Assembly (NCBI GenBank): GCA_031382085.1
Contig: JANMYM010000012.1
Span: 124,001-188,000, forward strand
Direction: 5' to 3'
DNA: 64,000 nucleotides
DNA from: UBA964 sp031382085
GTDB lineage: Bacteria; Pseudomonadota; Gammaproteobacteria; Steroidobacterales; Steroidobacteraceae
Shown piece after piece: positions 1 through 7,385 of the stretch. The position numbers were made by a program, and so were the translations under genes. The notes below the pieces were generated by a model that searched no databases, was not told the DNA's origin, and was given only the letters and a program-made list of their open reading frames with translations. Every line of letters starts with the position of its first letter. Position 1 is the first letter of the stretch.

Positions 1-882
1 CAGGTCATTGACGATGGCACGATTTTTCACCTCGACGCGGGCGTGTATCGGCTTTGTTCGCAGGAACGCCAGCTCGACTGGCTGCAGGATTCAGCGCTGG
101 GATTCGATGTCCGGATTCACGAAGAAACCACCGAGGTCGCGGCGTTAGCATTGCAGGGGCCGACCAGTTGCGCCGCGCTGAAATGCCTGGGCCTGACAGG
201 CATTGAAACGCTGCCGCCGTTCGGCATGCGCAGTTTTCCCTTCGCGGGCACGCAGCTGCAGGTGTCGCGCACCGGGTTCACCGGCGACCTGGGTTACGAA
301 CTCTGGATCGAGCCTGGGCAGGCGTTGGAATTGTGGGACCGGTTGTTCGAAGCGGGCAGTGCGGTGGGCATCAAGCCCATGGGCACGCTCGCGCTGGAAA
401 TGAGCCGCGTCGAAGCCGGGTTCATCCAGGCAGGGGTCGATTTTCTGCCGGCGGATCGCGCTGTTCGTCCGGGCCGCACGCGCTCGCCGTTCGAGCTGGA
501 TCTCGCGTGGCTGGTCGATTTCAGCAAGCCGAATTTTACCGGCCGCGGCGCGCTGCTGCGCGAGCAGGCGCAGGGATCGCGCTATCGCCTGCTGCGACTG
601 GATGTCGAAGGCAACAAGGTGGCCAAGGATGCCTTTGTATACAACGGCCGGCAAAAGGTCGTTGGCGTGGTGACTTCGTACGTCTGGTCGCCGGCGGTCA
701 AGGCCAGCGTTGCCCTTGCCTCGGTTGAGACGCCCTGGGGCCGGGCCGACGACGAATTGTGGGTCGACATCTACTACCAGAAAGAACTGCAGTGGAACCG
801 CAAGATGGCGCGCTGTCGTGTGGTGGCAGGGCCGTTCTACGCGCCGGCCCGACGTAAGATGACCCCGGCTCCGGAATTCTGA
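1..882 (+). CDS. GcvT-like aminomethyltransferase family protein (5' partial)
   Basis: The reading frame is open from base 1, so the start lies before the window; the methionine at 43 is probably internal. The visible 293 residues match the folate-binding aminomethyltransferase (GcvT) fold: a central ALQGP segment, then FTGDLGYELWI and a GTLALEMSRVEAGF block, and a C-terminal barrel-type domain. Relatives move one-carbon units to tetrahydrofolate in glycine cleavage or in sarcosine, dimethylglycine or DMSP demethylation. No gcvH or gcvP lies beside it, so a glycine-cleavage role is not supported here and the substrate is open. The next gene begins 14 bases downstream on the same strand. Confidence 0.75.
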   Translation, partial: QVIDDGTIFHLDAGVYRLCSQERQLDWLQDSALGFDVRIHEETTEVAALALQGPTSCAALKCLGLTGIETLPPFGMRSFPFAGTQLQVSRTGFTGDLGYELWIEPGQALELWDRLFEAGSAVGIKPMGTLALEMSRVEAGFIQAGVDFLPADRAVRPGRTRSPFELDLAWLVDFSKPNFTGRGALLREQAQGSRYRLLRLDVEGNKVAKDAFVYNGRQKVVGVVTSYVWSPAVKASVALASVETPWGRADDELWVDIYYQKELQWNRKMARCRVVAGPFYAPARRKMTPAPEF

Positions 883-896
883 TCGAGGCGATTGCA

Positions 897-1232
897 ATGT
901 TCGAACCTCGCACCCATAAGCTCGCCAGCCGCGAGGTTTTTGTCAGGCGGGTGCTGCTCAATGTGCTCGTCGCCGTAGCGCTGGTCGGTGTCTCGTGGAC
1001 AATCGGCATCGTCGGCTACCACGAATTCGAAGGGCTCGGTTGGCTGGACGCCGCGCTGAATGCCGCGATGATTCTTGGCGGCATGGGCCCGGTTGATGTC
1101 CTGCACACGGATGGCGGAAAAGTATTTGCGATGTGTTACGCGCTCTACAGCGGCGTGGTCTTCCTCGCAGCTGCCGCGCTGGTCTTTGCACCGCTCGCGC
1201 ATCGGCTACTGCACCGCTTCCACCTCGAATAG
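897..1232 (+). CDS. small membrane protein, possibly ion-channel related
   Basis: 111 residues. Two or three hydrophobic segments are visible: about residues 18-38 (LLNVLVAVALVGVSWTIGIV), a middle stretch containing GGMGPV, and about 82-103. The layout of helix, loop with a glycine-rich GGMGPV, helix recalls a two-helix pore protein, but a canonical potassium filter (TVGYG) is absent. It sits 14 bases after the GcvT-like gene with a purine-rich GATCGAGG upstream, so it is probably co-transcribed. Function is not known to me; the channel idea is only a resemblance of topology. Confidence 0.6.
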   Translation: MFEPRTHKLASREVFVRRVLLNVLVAVALVGVSWTIGIVGYHEFEGLGWLDAALNAAMILGGMGPVDVLHTDGGKVFAMCYALYSGVVFLAAAALVFAPLAHRLLHRFHLE

Positions 1233-1323
1233 GGCGTCGCCGCCTGCCGCTAAACGGCCGCCGCAAAAACACCCGTACAGCACCAATTCAGCCAGCGGCT
1301 GCTAATGTGAACCGGACCACGTC

Positions 1324-1335
1324 GGAAAATTTTCC
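1324..1335. promoter_or_regulatory. 12-bp perfect palindrome, candidate activator site
   Basis: The bases GGAAAATTTTCC read identically on both strands. The palindrome lies about 65-75 bases upstream of the -24 element of the candidate sigma-54 promoter, a normal position for the binding site of a bacterial enhancer-binding protein. The link to a specific regulator is inference. Confidence 0.35.
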
Positions 1336-1399
1336 ATTTTCTATTCGCGCCACATTATGTCCGTCACTATTTGCCAGAAAATCAAATACTTAGCAAAAC

Positions 1400-1415
1400 T
1401 GGCATCGATCCTGCA
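1400..1415 (+). promoter_or_regulatory. candidate sigma-54 (-24/-12) promoter
   Basis: TGGCATCGATCCTGCA fits the RpoN pattern TGGCACGnnnnTTGCA with the required GG-to-GC spacing (1401-1402 and 1413-1414) and three mismatches. The predicted start site (about 1425) is some 37 bases before the first gene of the PEP-CTERM unit. PEP-CTERM genes in other proteobacteria are known to be placed under RpoN and the PrsK/PrsR system, which supports the reading, but the site is untested. Confidence 0.45.
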
Positions 1416-1461
1416 TGTTCCTGGGTACGGCTCGACGCAGCCGGGTTTTGGGTGTGGTTAG

Positions 1462-1836
1462 ATGACTCTGCAGACCGACCGCAACAAGTTCAGGGCGGCA
1501 GCCCTGATGTCACTGGGGATTTTGGCTCTCGGTGGCGCGGTTCATTACGTTAACAAGAACTACGTCGTGCGCCTGGTGCGCGTGGACGCGCAAGGGCACG
1601 GCCTCGAGGCGGTGGCTGGCTCGGAAAACAGCAACAGCTCAGCCGACGCTGCCCAGTCTGGCGACATTGCCAAGCCTGCGCCGATAGTCGTGCGCGTCGC
1701 CTGTGCCAGGACCACAAGGGCGATGAACGCCCTCAAGTCGCCCAGCCGCTCGCTGCGACAGCAGCTGCGGCAGGCCGATCCGCAGGCACCCATTCCGATG
1801 CCTGACAGGCGCTGCAAACAAACGGCCGAGCTTTGA
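1462..1836 (+). CDS. hypothetical membrane-anchored protein upstream of PEP-CTERM protein
   Basis: 124 residues with one N-terminal hydrophobic segment (about residues 13-27) followed by a basic, low-complexity tail. Its opening (polar head, hydrophobic stretch, then HYVNKNYVVRLV) loosely resembles the opening of the next gene (HYRLEFV), so the two may be diverged relatives, this one without a sorting signal. The stop codon overlaps a possible TTG start of the next gene at 1833, which suggests translational coupling. Its expression probably depends on the sigma-54-like promoter at 1400. No function recognised. Confidence 0.5.
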   Translation: MTLQTDRNKFRAAALMSLGILALGGAVHYVNKNYVVRLVRVDAQGHGLEAVAGSENSNSSADAAQSGDIAKPAPIVVRVACARTTRAMNALKSPSRSLRQQLRQADPQAPIPMPDRRCKQTAEL

Positions 1837-1841
1837 CGCGC

Positions 1842-2624
1842 ATGTCCGCCAGCAATTCACCTCGCCATGATCATCGCGACCACAAGTCCGCACTCGTATC
1901 GTTGCTTTTGTTAGCAGGGCTGGGCGTTGGCGGCGCAGGATTTTTCTCCCAGCACTACCGCCTCGAATTCGTGCCGAAGGGCCAGAGTCGCGGGCCGGTG
2001 CTTGAGCCCGCGGCGCAGGGGCCGGCGGTCCGATCGCCAGGAGGCGGTGCAGCCGAACCTGAAGTGATCCTGGTTGACGGCTGTGACTTTGCGGACGAGG
2101 AGCCGATACTGGCCCTCATTCCGGGCCGGCCGGCTCCGCGAACCCAACTCAAGGCTTCACGCGAACAGGCGATGCGACAACCTTGTGATGAGGAAATGAC
2201 CGCGGACATCACGAAGGCCGGCAGCCCGGCGCCACGGCTGGCGTTGCTGTCAACGCTGACCGAACTTGAGGGTGAGACGATGCTTGGGTTGCAGTTTGAC
2301 CCGATGGCAGCGCCCGTCATCGGCGCCGCTGTCGGTCCTGCGAGCGGGGATCTGCCGGGGAGCTCGTACCTGTCCAGCCTGACGACTCCGGGAGGCGGCG
2401 GTGGATTGCCTGACGGCGGCATCACGAGTCTGCCAGCGCAGGAAAGCTCCGATTCGCCGCTGTCGGCGCCGACCACCGAGTTGCTGAACACGCCGATGCC
2501 CCTCGATACCAATGTGTCCGAGCCAGGCACGGCCACCACATCGGTTCCCGAGCCAGGCAGCCTCGCTCTCCTGGCAATTGCCTTGTTAGGGATCACGCTG
2601 GTTCGCCGTCGGCGCGCGCGCTGA
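1842..2624 (+). CDS. PEP-CTERM sorting domain protein
   Basis: About 260 residues. After a short charged head comes a hydrophobic segment (about residues 17-33), then a long Pro/Gly/Ser-rich exported region. The protein ends in the tripartite PEP-CTERM signal: VPEPGS, a hydrophobic helix, and a terminal Arg cluster (VRRRRAR). This signal is recognised by exosortase (EpsH family), and the protein is expected to be processed and exported to the cell surface or biofilm matrix. No exosortase gene lies in the window. I start at ATG 1842; a TTG at 1833 overlapping the preceding stop is an alternative. The gene ends 6 bases from a convergent gene. Confidence 0.8.
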   Translation: MSASNSPRHDHRDHKSALVSLLLLAGLGVGGAGFFSQHYRLEFVPKGQSRGPVLEPAAQGPAVRSPGGGAAEPEVILVDGCDFADEEPILALIPGRPAPRTQLKASREQAMRQPCDEEMTADITKAGSPAPRLALLSTLTELEGETMLGLQFDPMAAPVIGAAVGPASGDLPGSSYLSSLTTPGGGGGLPDGGITSLPAQESSDSPLSAPTTELLNTPMPLDTNVSEPGTATTSVPEPGSLALLAIALLGITLVRRRRAR

Positions 2625-2630
2625 GCTTCG

Positions 2631-3374
2631 CTAAGGGACGGGGTTCGCCTCCCAGGATCCATACATCGGATTCGGCAATATAAAAAGATGTTCGCCAAAA
2701 TCCGCGAGCGGCATCGAATTCGTCTGTGAGCGCCCCGGGAAGTCCTTGATGTTGTCGCCGACCCAGGCGAGCACATGCAGTGCGGGCAGCCCTGCGACCG
2801 CAGTGCCGTTCTGCAGCGCTGCAAAGCGTGGATTCTTGTCTTGCAGCAACTTGCCGGTCGCCGGATCCTGGGGCGCACATAACACCGCGGCGACGCGCAG
2901 GTTCTCACTGCGCAAGTTGGCGCGAGTGTCCTCGCAGATCGCCTCAGCGCGATTGGTGACCACAACGACCAGTCCGCCCGCAGCTAACACGCGTTCGACG
3001 AAAGCCCGGCTGCCGGGCGTCGCAACCGAATGGCGCAGCCGCACCCACGGCTGCCAGGTGGCCTCGCTGTACGTCTGGCCGCTGTGCGCCAGCATCAGCT
3101 GGTACTCCACGTTATCAAGCAGGGTTTCGTCGGCGTCCGCAATGACAGCCCAGCTGCCGCGCGCCTGGTTCACCGCGAGTTGCGCGATGCGATCGCCCGC
3201 CAGTTTATATACCTGCTCATAAACGGCACTTTTTTCCGCGGCTGTTAGGTACCAGTGCAGGCCGCTCGGGATCGCGGCGCGGTACGCTGGCGCCGCAACC
3301 GGTGCGGGCTTGGTGGCGCACGCTGTAATCGCCAGCAACAGCGTGACCAGGATGCAGGGCAGGCGCGGTCTCAT
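2631..3374 (-). CDS. HAD-family acid phosphatase, e(P4)/OlpA-type lipoprotein
   Basis: 247 residues with an N-terminal lipoprotein signal (lipobox I-T-A-C, Cys19), so probably anchored to the outer membrane. The class-B/C acid phosphatase HAD motif DADETLLDN holds the nucleophile Asp80 and the acid/base Asp82; VVVVTNR supplies motif II and WVGDNIKDF the acidic motif. Relatives (Haemophilus e(P4), OlpA) dephosphorylate nucleotides and other monophosphates at the surface, enabling nucleoside or cofactor uptake. I chose ATG 3374 because it starts right at the signal peptide; longer starts add an unrelated head. It is divergent from the DUF2167 gene, 73 bases away. Confidence 0.8.
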   Translation of the reverse strand: MRPRLPCILVTLLLAITACATKPAPVAAPAYRAAIPSGLHWYLTAAEKSAVYEQVYKLAGDRIAQLAVNQARGSWAVIADADETLLDNVEYQLMLAHSGQTYSEATWQPWVRLRHSVATPGSRAFVERVLAAGGLVVVVTNRAEAICEDTRANLRSENLRVAAVLCAPQDPATGKLLQDKNPRFAALQNGTAVAGLPALHVLAWVGDNIKDFPGRSQTNSMPLADFGEHLFILPNPMYGSWEANPVP

Positions 3375-3447
3375 AAGTTGACTTTGGTAGTTTGAAAGTG
3401 GATGGTTCCTGTTTACGATGCAAGAATAGCAACACCGGAGCATCCTG
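3375..3447. promoter_or_regulatory. divergent promoter region
   Basis: This gap separates two oppositely transcribed genes and must hold starts for both. On the plus strand TACGAT at 3413-3418 is a plausible -10, leaving a short leader with GGAG ahead of ATG 3448. Confidence 0.3.
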
Positions 3448-4407
3448 ATGTCGAGCCAAGCGAAATGCTTGCGAATGGTCGCCGTGGCGGCCACCGGCCT
3501 GTTGTTCGGCCTGCTGTCGCTAGCCGCGGTTTATGGCGACGATGTGACACCAACCCCGCCGGCAGCTCCCGCGCCTGCGCCAGCACTGAACCCCGGCGAA
3601 TTGGCCTGGAACGCGGCGCGCAGCGCCATGCAACACGGCCCGGTGGCCCTTAGTTTCCGCGACCAGGCGAAGCTGCAGCTGCCGGAAGCTTATGTCTTTG
3701 TCCCTGTCAAGGAAGCGACCGACTTGATGCGGGCGATGGGCAACAGCGTAGACAGCCGGTTTCTCGGGCTGATATTTCCGCTCGGGCGCGAGGACGCCAA
3801 CTGGTTTGTTAGCCTGGACTTCGAGGACGCCGGTTACATCAAGGATGACGACGCCAGGGACTGGCACGCGGATGAATTGCTGCAGTCCCTGAAGGACGGT
3901 ACCGCAGCGGGCAACGAGCAGCGGCAAAAACTGGGCATCGCGCCCATTGAAGTGACTCGCTGGGTCGAGAAACCCAATTACGATTCGACCGCTCACCGGC
4001 TGATCTGGTCGGCGGAATCACGCACCAAAGGTGGCAACGATCCGGACCCCGGCATCAATTACAACACCTATCTTTTGGGTCGCGACGGCTATATTTCGTT
4101 GAACCTGGTAACCAGTGTCAAAAGCGTGGCCACCGACAAGCCGGATGCCCGCAGGTTGCTGGCGGCGCTGCGGTTCAACGACGGCAAGCGCTACCAGGAC
4201 TTCAACAGCTCGACTGACAAGGTCGCCGCCTACGGTCTTGCGGCTCTGGTAGCTGGTGTCGCCGCCAAGAAACTGGGTCTGTTAGCTACGCTGGGGCTCA
4301 TGTTGGTGAAATTTGGCAAGGTGATATTCGTCGCGGTTGCCGCAGCGGGCGCCGCTGCTGCCAAGTGGTTTAAAGGGCGCAACAACAACGACCAGAACCG
4401 CGCATGA
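3448..4407 (+). CDS. DUF2167 membrane-anchored protein
   Basis: 319 residues: N-terminal signal or anchor (about 11-30), a Pro/Ala-rich linker, a large DUF2167 (COG4714) extracytoplasmic domain (about 45-260), and C-terminal hydrophobic stretches (about 265-305) ending in a basic KGRNNNDQNRA tail. The family has no established biochemical role. It overlaps the following site-2 protease by four bases (ATGA), so the two are translationally coupled and may act together at the membrane; this is inference. A GGAG ribosome-binding site lies about 8 bases before the start. Confidence 0.75.
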   Translation: MSSQAKCLRMVAVAATGLLFGLLSLAAVYGDDVTPTPPAAPAPAPALNPGELAWNAARSAMQHGPVALSFRDQAKLQLPEAYVFVPVKEATDLMRAMGNSVDSRFLGLIFPLGREDANWFVSLDFEDAGYIKDDDARDWHADELLQSLKDGTAAGNEQRQKLGIAPIEVTRWVEKPNYDSTAHRLIWSAESRTKGGNDPDPGINYNTYLLGRDGYISLNLVTSVKSVATDKPDARRLLAALRFNDGKRYQDFNSSTDKVAAYGLAALVAGVAAKKLGLLATLGLMLVKFGKVIFVAVAAAGAAAAKWFKGRNNNDQNRA

Positions 4408-5117
4408 AATTCCTGCTGCTGCTGCTCGGCGCTGTCAAGTTCAGCAAGGTTCTGATGACAGGCGGCACCATGCTGCTGTCAGTTTTTGCATACTCGTTTC
4501 TTTTTGGCTGGCGCTACGCGGCCGGGTTTGTCGCGCTGATGTTTGTCCACGAGATGGGCCATTACCTGGCCGCCAAAAAGGAAGGCCTGGATGTGGGCGC
4601 GCCGACTTTCATTCCCTTCGTTGGGGCCTGGATTCAACTCAAGGACCAGCCGGTCAACGCGCAGCAGGAAGCGTATATCGGCCTCGCCGGTCCGGTGGTC
4701 GGTACGTTCGGCGCGTTGGCCTGTTTTTTCCTGGCGCGGAATTTCGACAGCCCATTGTTGTTAGCAATCAGTTACTCGGGTTTTTTTCTCAACCTGATCA
4801 ACCTGGTACCGGTGCTGCCCTTTGATGGCGGGCGCGTGACCGGTGCCATTTCGCCGAAGATCTGGTATCTGGGCGTGCCGGTACTGATTGCGCTTTTTTT
4901 CTACAACCCCAGCCCGATATTCATCATTATTGCGCTGCTGGCGGCGCCGTCCATGCTCAAGGCCTGGCGCGGTGGCACGGCGGAACACGAGCGCTACTAC
5001 GACGTGCCGCTCGAGACACGCGCGCAATATGCACTCGTGTACCTGGCGTTGTTAGCTTTTCTCGGAATGATGACCTACGAACTGCATCAGGAGCTGCCGC
5101 GCGCCGGGTTCAACTAG
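4404..5117 (+). CDS. site-2 protease family (M50) zinc metalloprotease
   Basis: 237 residues and strongly hydrophobic with several membrane segments. HEMGH (residues 49-53) supplies the two zinc histidines and catalytic Glu; the third metal ligand comes from NLVPVLPFDGGR near residue 140, the form of the S2P LDG motif. Such enzymes cut transmembrane substrates within the bilayer, often to release regulators. The start overlaps the stop of the DUF2167 gene; that partner might be a substrate or adaptor, but nothing in the sequence proves it. There is no PDZ domain, so this is the short S2P class rather than RseP. Confidence 0.85.
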   Translation: MKFLLLLLGAVKFSKVLMTGGTMLLSVFAYSFLFGWRYAAGFVALMFVHEMGHYLAAKKEGLDVGAPTFIPFVGAWIQLKDQPVNAQQEAYIGLAGPVVGTFGALACFFLARNFDSPLLLAISYSGFFLNLINLVPVLPFDGGRVTGAISPKIWYLGVPVLIALFFYNPSPIFIIIALLAAPSMLKAWRGGTAEHERYYDVPLETRAQYALVYLALLAFLGMMTYELHQELPRAGFN

Positions 5118-5122
5118 CTCGA

Positions 5123-5845
5123 TCAGGCCAGCGTGTGAAACACGCGCTGCACGTCGTCTTCCTGCTCCAGTTTGTCGATCAGCTCGAGCACTTCACGCGC
5201 CTGATCTTCCGGCAATTCGGTCGGCGCGGTACAAACGTACTCGTGTTCAGCCGACAGCGGCGCCAGCTTGCGCGCTTCGAGTGCGGCCTGCAGCGTGCCG
5301 AAATCGTCGAAGGCGCAGCGGATCACGAGTTGCGGTTCAGATTTTTCACCGGTCGATTCGCCCATTTCATCGAGACCATGATCCATCAGGTACAGCTCGA
5401 GCTCGTCATGATCGATAACGGTCGGGTCGAGACGAAAAACCCCCATGCGTTTGAAATTGAAAGCGACACTGCCGGTCGTGCCGAGGTTGCCGCCGCCCTT
5501 GCTAACGGTACTGCGCACGTTCGCGACCGTGCGGGTTGGGTTGTCGGTTGCGGTTTCGATAATCAGCGCCACACCGTGGGGCGCATAGGCCTCATAAATG
5601 ACAGTGGCGTAATTGGTTGCGTCCTTGCCTAACGCGCGTTTGATCGCGGCCTCAACCTTGTCCTTGGGCATGTTGACAGCGCGCGCATTCTGCATGATAC
5701 GACGCAGGATGGGATTGGAGGCCGGATCGCCGCCGCCCGCCTTGACGGCCATGTTGATGTCCTTGGCGATGCGTGCGAACTGCTTCGCCATGCGATTCCA
5801 GCGCGCGAACATCGCATGCTTGCGGACTTCAAATATTCGACCCAT
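5123..5845 (-). CDS. YebC/PmpR family protein, YeeN-like clade
   Basis: 240 residues, full length for the family. The start MGRIFEVRK and blocks NMPKDKVEAAIKRA, YEAYAPHGVALI and ATDNPTRTVANVRS place it in the YebC/TACO1 family, specifically the YeeN-type branch that begins MGR rather than MAGHSKW. Family members were first described as transcription regulators; YebC-like proteins are also reported to help ribosomes through proline stretches, and which applies to this clade is open. A TAGAAT hexamer ends 5 bases before the ATG, so the gene may have its own leaderless promoter although a same-strand gene ends 21 bases upstream. Confidence 0.88.
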   Translation of the reverse strand: MGRIFEVRKHAMFARWNRMAKQFARIAKDINMAVKAGGGDPASNPILRRIMQNARAVNMPKDKVEAAIKRALGKDATNYATVIYEAYAPHGVALIIETATDNPTRTVANVRSTVSKGGGNLGTTGSVAFNFKRMGVFRLDPTVIDHDELELYLMDHGLDEMGESTGEKSEPQLVIRCAFDDFGTLQAALEARKLAPLSAEHEYVCTAPTELPEDQAREVLELIDKLEQEDDVQRVFHTLA

Positions 5846-5850
5846 GGCGA

Positions 5851-5856
5851 ATTCTA
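5851..5856 (-). promoter_or_regulatory. -10-like TAGAAT, candidate leaderless start for the YebC-family gene
   Basis: On the minus strand TAGAAT is followed by 5 bases and then ATG (5845). Transcription would begin at or next to the start codon. No convincing -35 hexamer is seen. Confidence 0.4.
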
Positions 5857-5866
5857 CACTCCGGTC

Positions 5867-7345
5867 CTAGAGCCCTTCGCGGACCGGCAGCGGGACATTG
5901 CAAAGGTCGACATGGCCCGCGGGCAACTTGTACCAATCGTCGCGGCGATTACGCCGTGCCTCGATGAGCGCCGCGAAGCTCGCGCTGTCGGTTCGCAGTG
6001 CCTGCAGCTGCGTTTGCTGCTTCGATGGCAGATCGGCCATCACGCGAACACTGCGGATGCCGTGCCGCTCGGCTGGCGTTTCGTAGAATCCAGATGCGCC
6101 GCTGCCGCGGCGCAGCCCGCTCAGTGTCTCCATACCCTGTACCACACGGCCGACGATGCTGACGTTGCGATCGAGCTGCCGCGGCGCATGGCCGATGACA
6201 ACGTACAGTTCGCCGCCGTTGCCTGAATTTTCGTCATTGTCACGGCCGACCCCCACGCTGGCATAGCAATGCGCACCCCAGATGCGGCCGCTGGTGCGAT
6301 CGCCGGCGACCGGTATGCCGGCCAGAAATCCTGCTTGCGGGGCGTAGGCGTCCGGGTCAGGCAGCAGCGTCACGGCTAACGACGCCGGCCAGTCGCGGCT
6401 GAATTCCTCAGGCAGGGTGCGGCTGGCGGAACCTAACGACCGGGTGTTGTCAGGATCGCCCCATTGCACGACGAAATTGTCCTGCACCCGGTTGATGGCG
6501 AGACCGTCGAAGTACTTTTCACGGACCAGGGTACGGATGTTTGCGACCGCGCGCGGCGCGAGCTCGGGCGCGAGTTCAATGCGGACGGTCGCGCCAGACT
6601 CCAGTTCCATCTGCAGCAGCCGCTGCGGGTCCAGTGCGCGCCATTCCGCGCGTCGCGACAGTGCAACGATCGTACTCGCGGTGTTAGCCGGTACACGGCG
6701 TGCCACCAGCGTGCCTGCATCGCCGAACAGCGCCTTGCCCTGGGTGTCGCGCAGCACGTCGCGCATGGACAAGGAATCGGATGTCAGTTGGTAACGGAAT
6801 TCGGGAACGATCACGCGCCGCAGCGTCTCGCTGCGATAACGGCAGCGTGGTGACGCCGGCGTCGCGATCCAGGTATCCGCAGCCACGCCCATGCGCCAGA
6901 CGAGCGCGCAGCTGGCCGGGAATGCCTGCAGGCGCGACGGCGTCAGCTGCGCCAGCTCATGGGGCAGCTGCTCGAGATTTCCCGGCAGACTGCGCGGCTT
7001 GACGGCATAAACCACCACGTCCAGCACGCCGGACGCCGGCGGCTTGGCGTCGAACACGTAGAACTTCTGCAGCAGCGGCTGGGCTGAATCAAAACTGTCA
7101 CGCGCGATCTGGTGATAAACGACGGCATCGCCGAGTTGCGGCGCCGCGACTTCGACGATCTTGTGATACACCTCGATCGTACTTCCGGGCCTGGCCGGAT
7201 CGGGTGCGGTGCCGCGATAGAAGCCGATCAGTCGACCGCGCAGCGCTTCCAGGTCGATCGCGCGTGGCGCGGCCGCCAGAGGACTGCAGGCTCCGCACAC
7301 CAGGAGAACGGACACGAGGCTCAGGAATCGGTGGTTCGCATTCAT
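5867..7345 (-). CDS. two-domain exported protein: CpeT-like N-terminus plus cyclophilin-type peptidyl-prolyl isomerase
   Basis: 492 residues. A signal peptide (about 1-26, ending LAAA) directs it to the periplasm. Residues about 28-230 resemble the CpcT/CpeT chromophore-lyase fold: a LTPSRLQ helix, a Cys in SCALVW, a PRCRYRSE segment and a SDSLSMRD stretch; outside cyanobacteria this domain has no known role. Residues about 245-450 are a cyclophilin domain (RIELAPELAPRAVANI, KYFDGLAINRV, NFVVQWGDP, VVIGHAPRQLDRNVSIVGRV). The combination suggests a periplasmic folding factor. The N-terminal assignment is from remembered family pattern and less sure than the cyclophilin. TACAAT lies 5 bases before the ATG. 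Confidence 0.75.
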   Translation of the reverse strand: MNANHRFLSLVSVLLVCGACSPLAAAPRAIDLEALRGRLIGFYRGTAPDPARPGSTIEVYHKIVEVAAPQLGDAVVYHQIARDSFDSAQPLLQKFYVFDAKPPASGVLDVVVYAVKPRSLPGNLEQLPHELAQLTPSRLQAFPASCALVWRMGVAADTWIATPASPRCRYRSETLRRVIVPEFRYQLTSDSLSMRDVLRDTQGKALFGDAGTLVARRVPANTASTIVALSRRAEWRALDPQRLLQMELESGATVRIELAPELAPRAVANIRTLVREKYFDGLAINRVQDNFVVQWGDPDNTRSLGSASRTLPEEFSRDWPASLAVTLLPDPDAYAPQAGFLAGIPVAGDRTSGRIWGAHCYASVGVGRDNDENSGNGGELYVVIGHAPRQLDRNVSIVGRVVQGMETLSGLRRGSGASGFYETPAERHGIRSVRVMADLPSKQQTQLQALRTDSASFAALIEARRNRRDDWYKLPAGHVDLCNVPLPVREGL

Positions 7346-7350
7346 GGCTC

Positions 7351-7356
7351 ATTGTA
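7351..7356 (-). promoter_or_regulatory. -10-like TACAAT, candidate leaderless start
   Basis: On the minus strand TACAAT is followed by GAGCC and then the ATG at 7345 of the CpeT-cyclophilin gene. The distance fits transcription starting on the start codon. Confidence 0.4.
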
Positions 7357-7385
7357 AGTTAGGCGCTTCCTACCGAGGCAAGCAT

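Larger units (their letters stand above)
1233..1461. other. AT-rich intergenic region before the PEP-CTERM unit
   Basis: This 229-base gap is the longest in the window. It is clearly AT-richer than its surroundings between about 1310 and 1400. It holds a perfect palindrome (1324-1335) and a sigma-54-like promoter (1400-1415), annotated separately. I see no RNA gene in it. Confidence 0.6.

Noticed and set aside
145..897. Long minus-strand open frame opposite the GcvT-like gene
   Set aside because: It is a shadow of a gene with clear family motifs; high G+C makes such antisense frames common, and the protein shows no recognisable pattern.
1955..2965. 336-residue minus-strand open frame across the PEP-CTERM gene and the phosphatase
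   Set aside because: It covers two well-supported genes in other frames and has Arg/Ser/Pro-rich composition typical of shadows.
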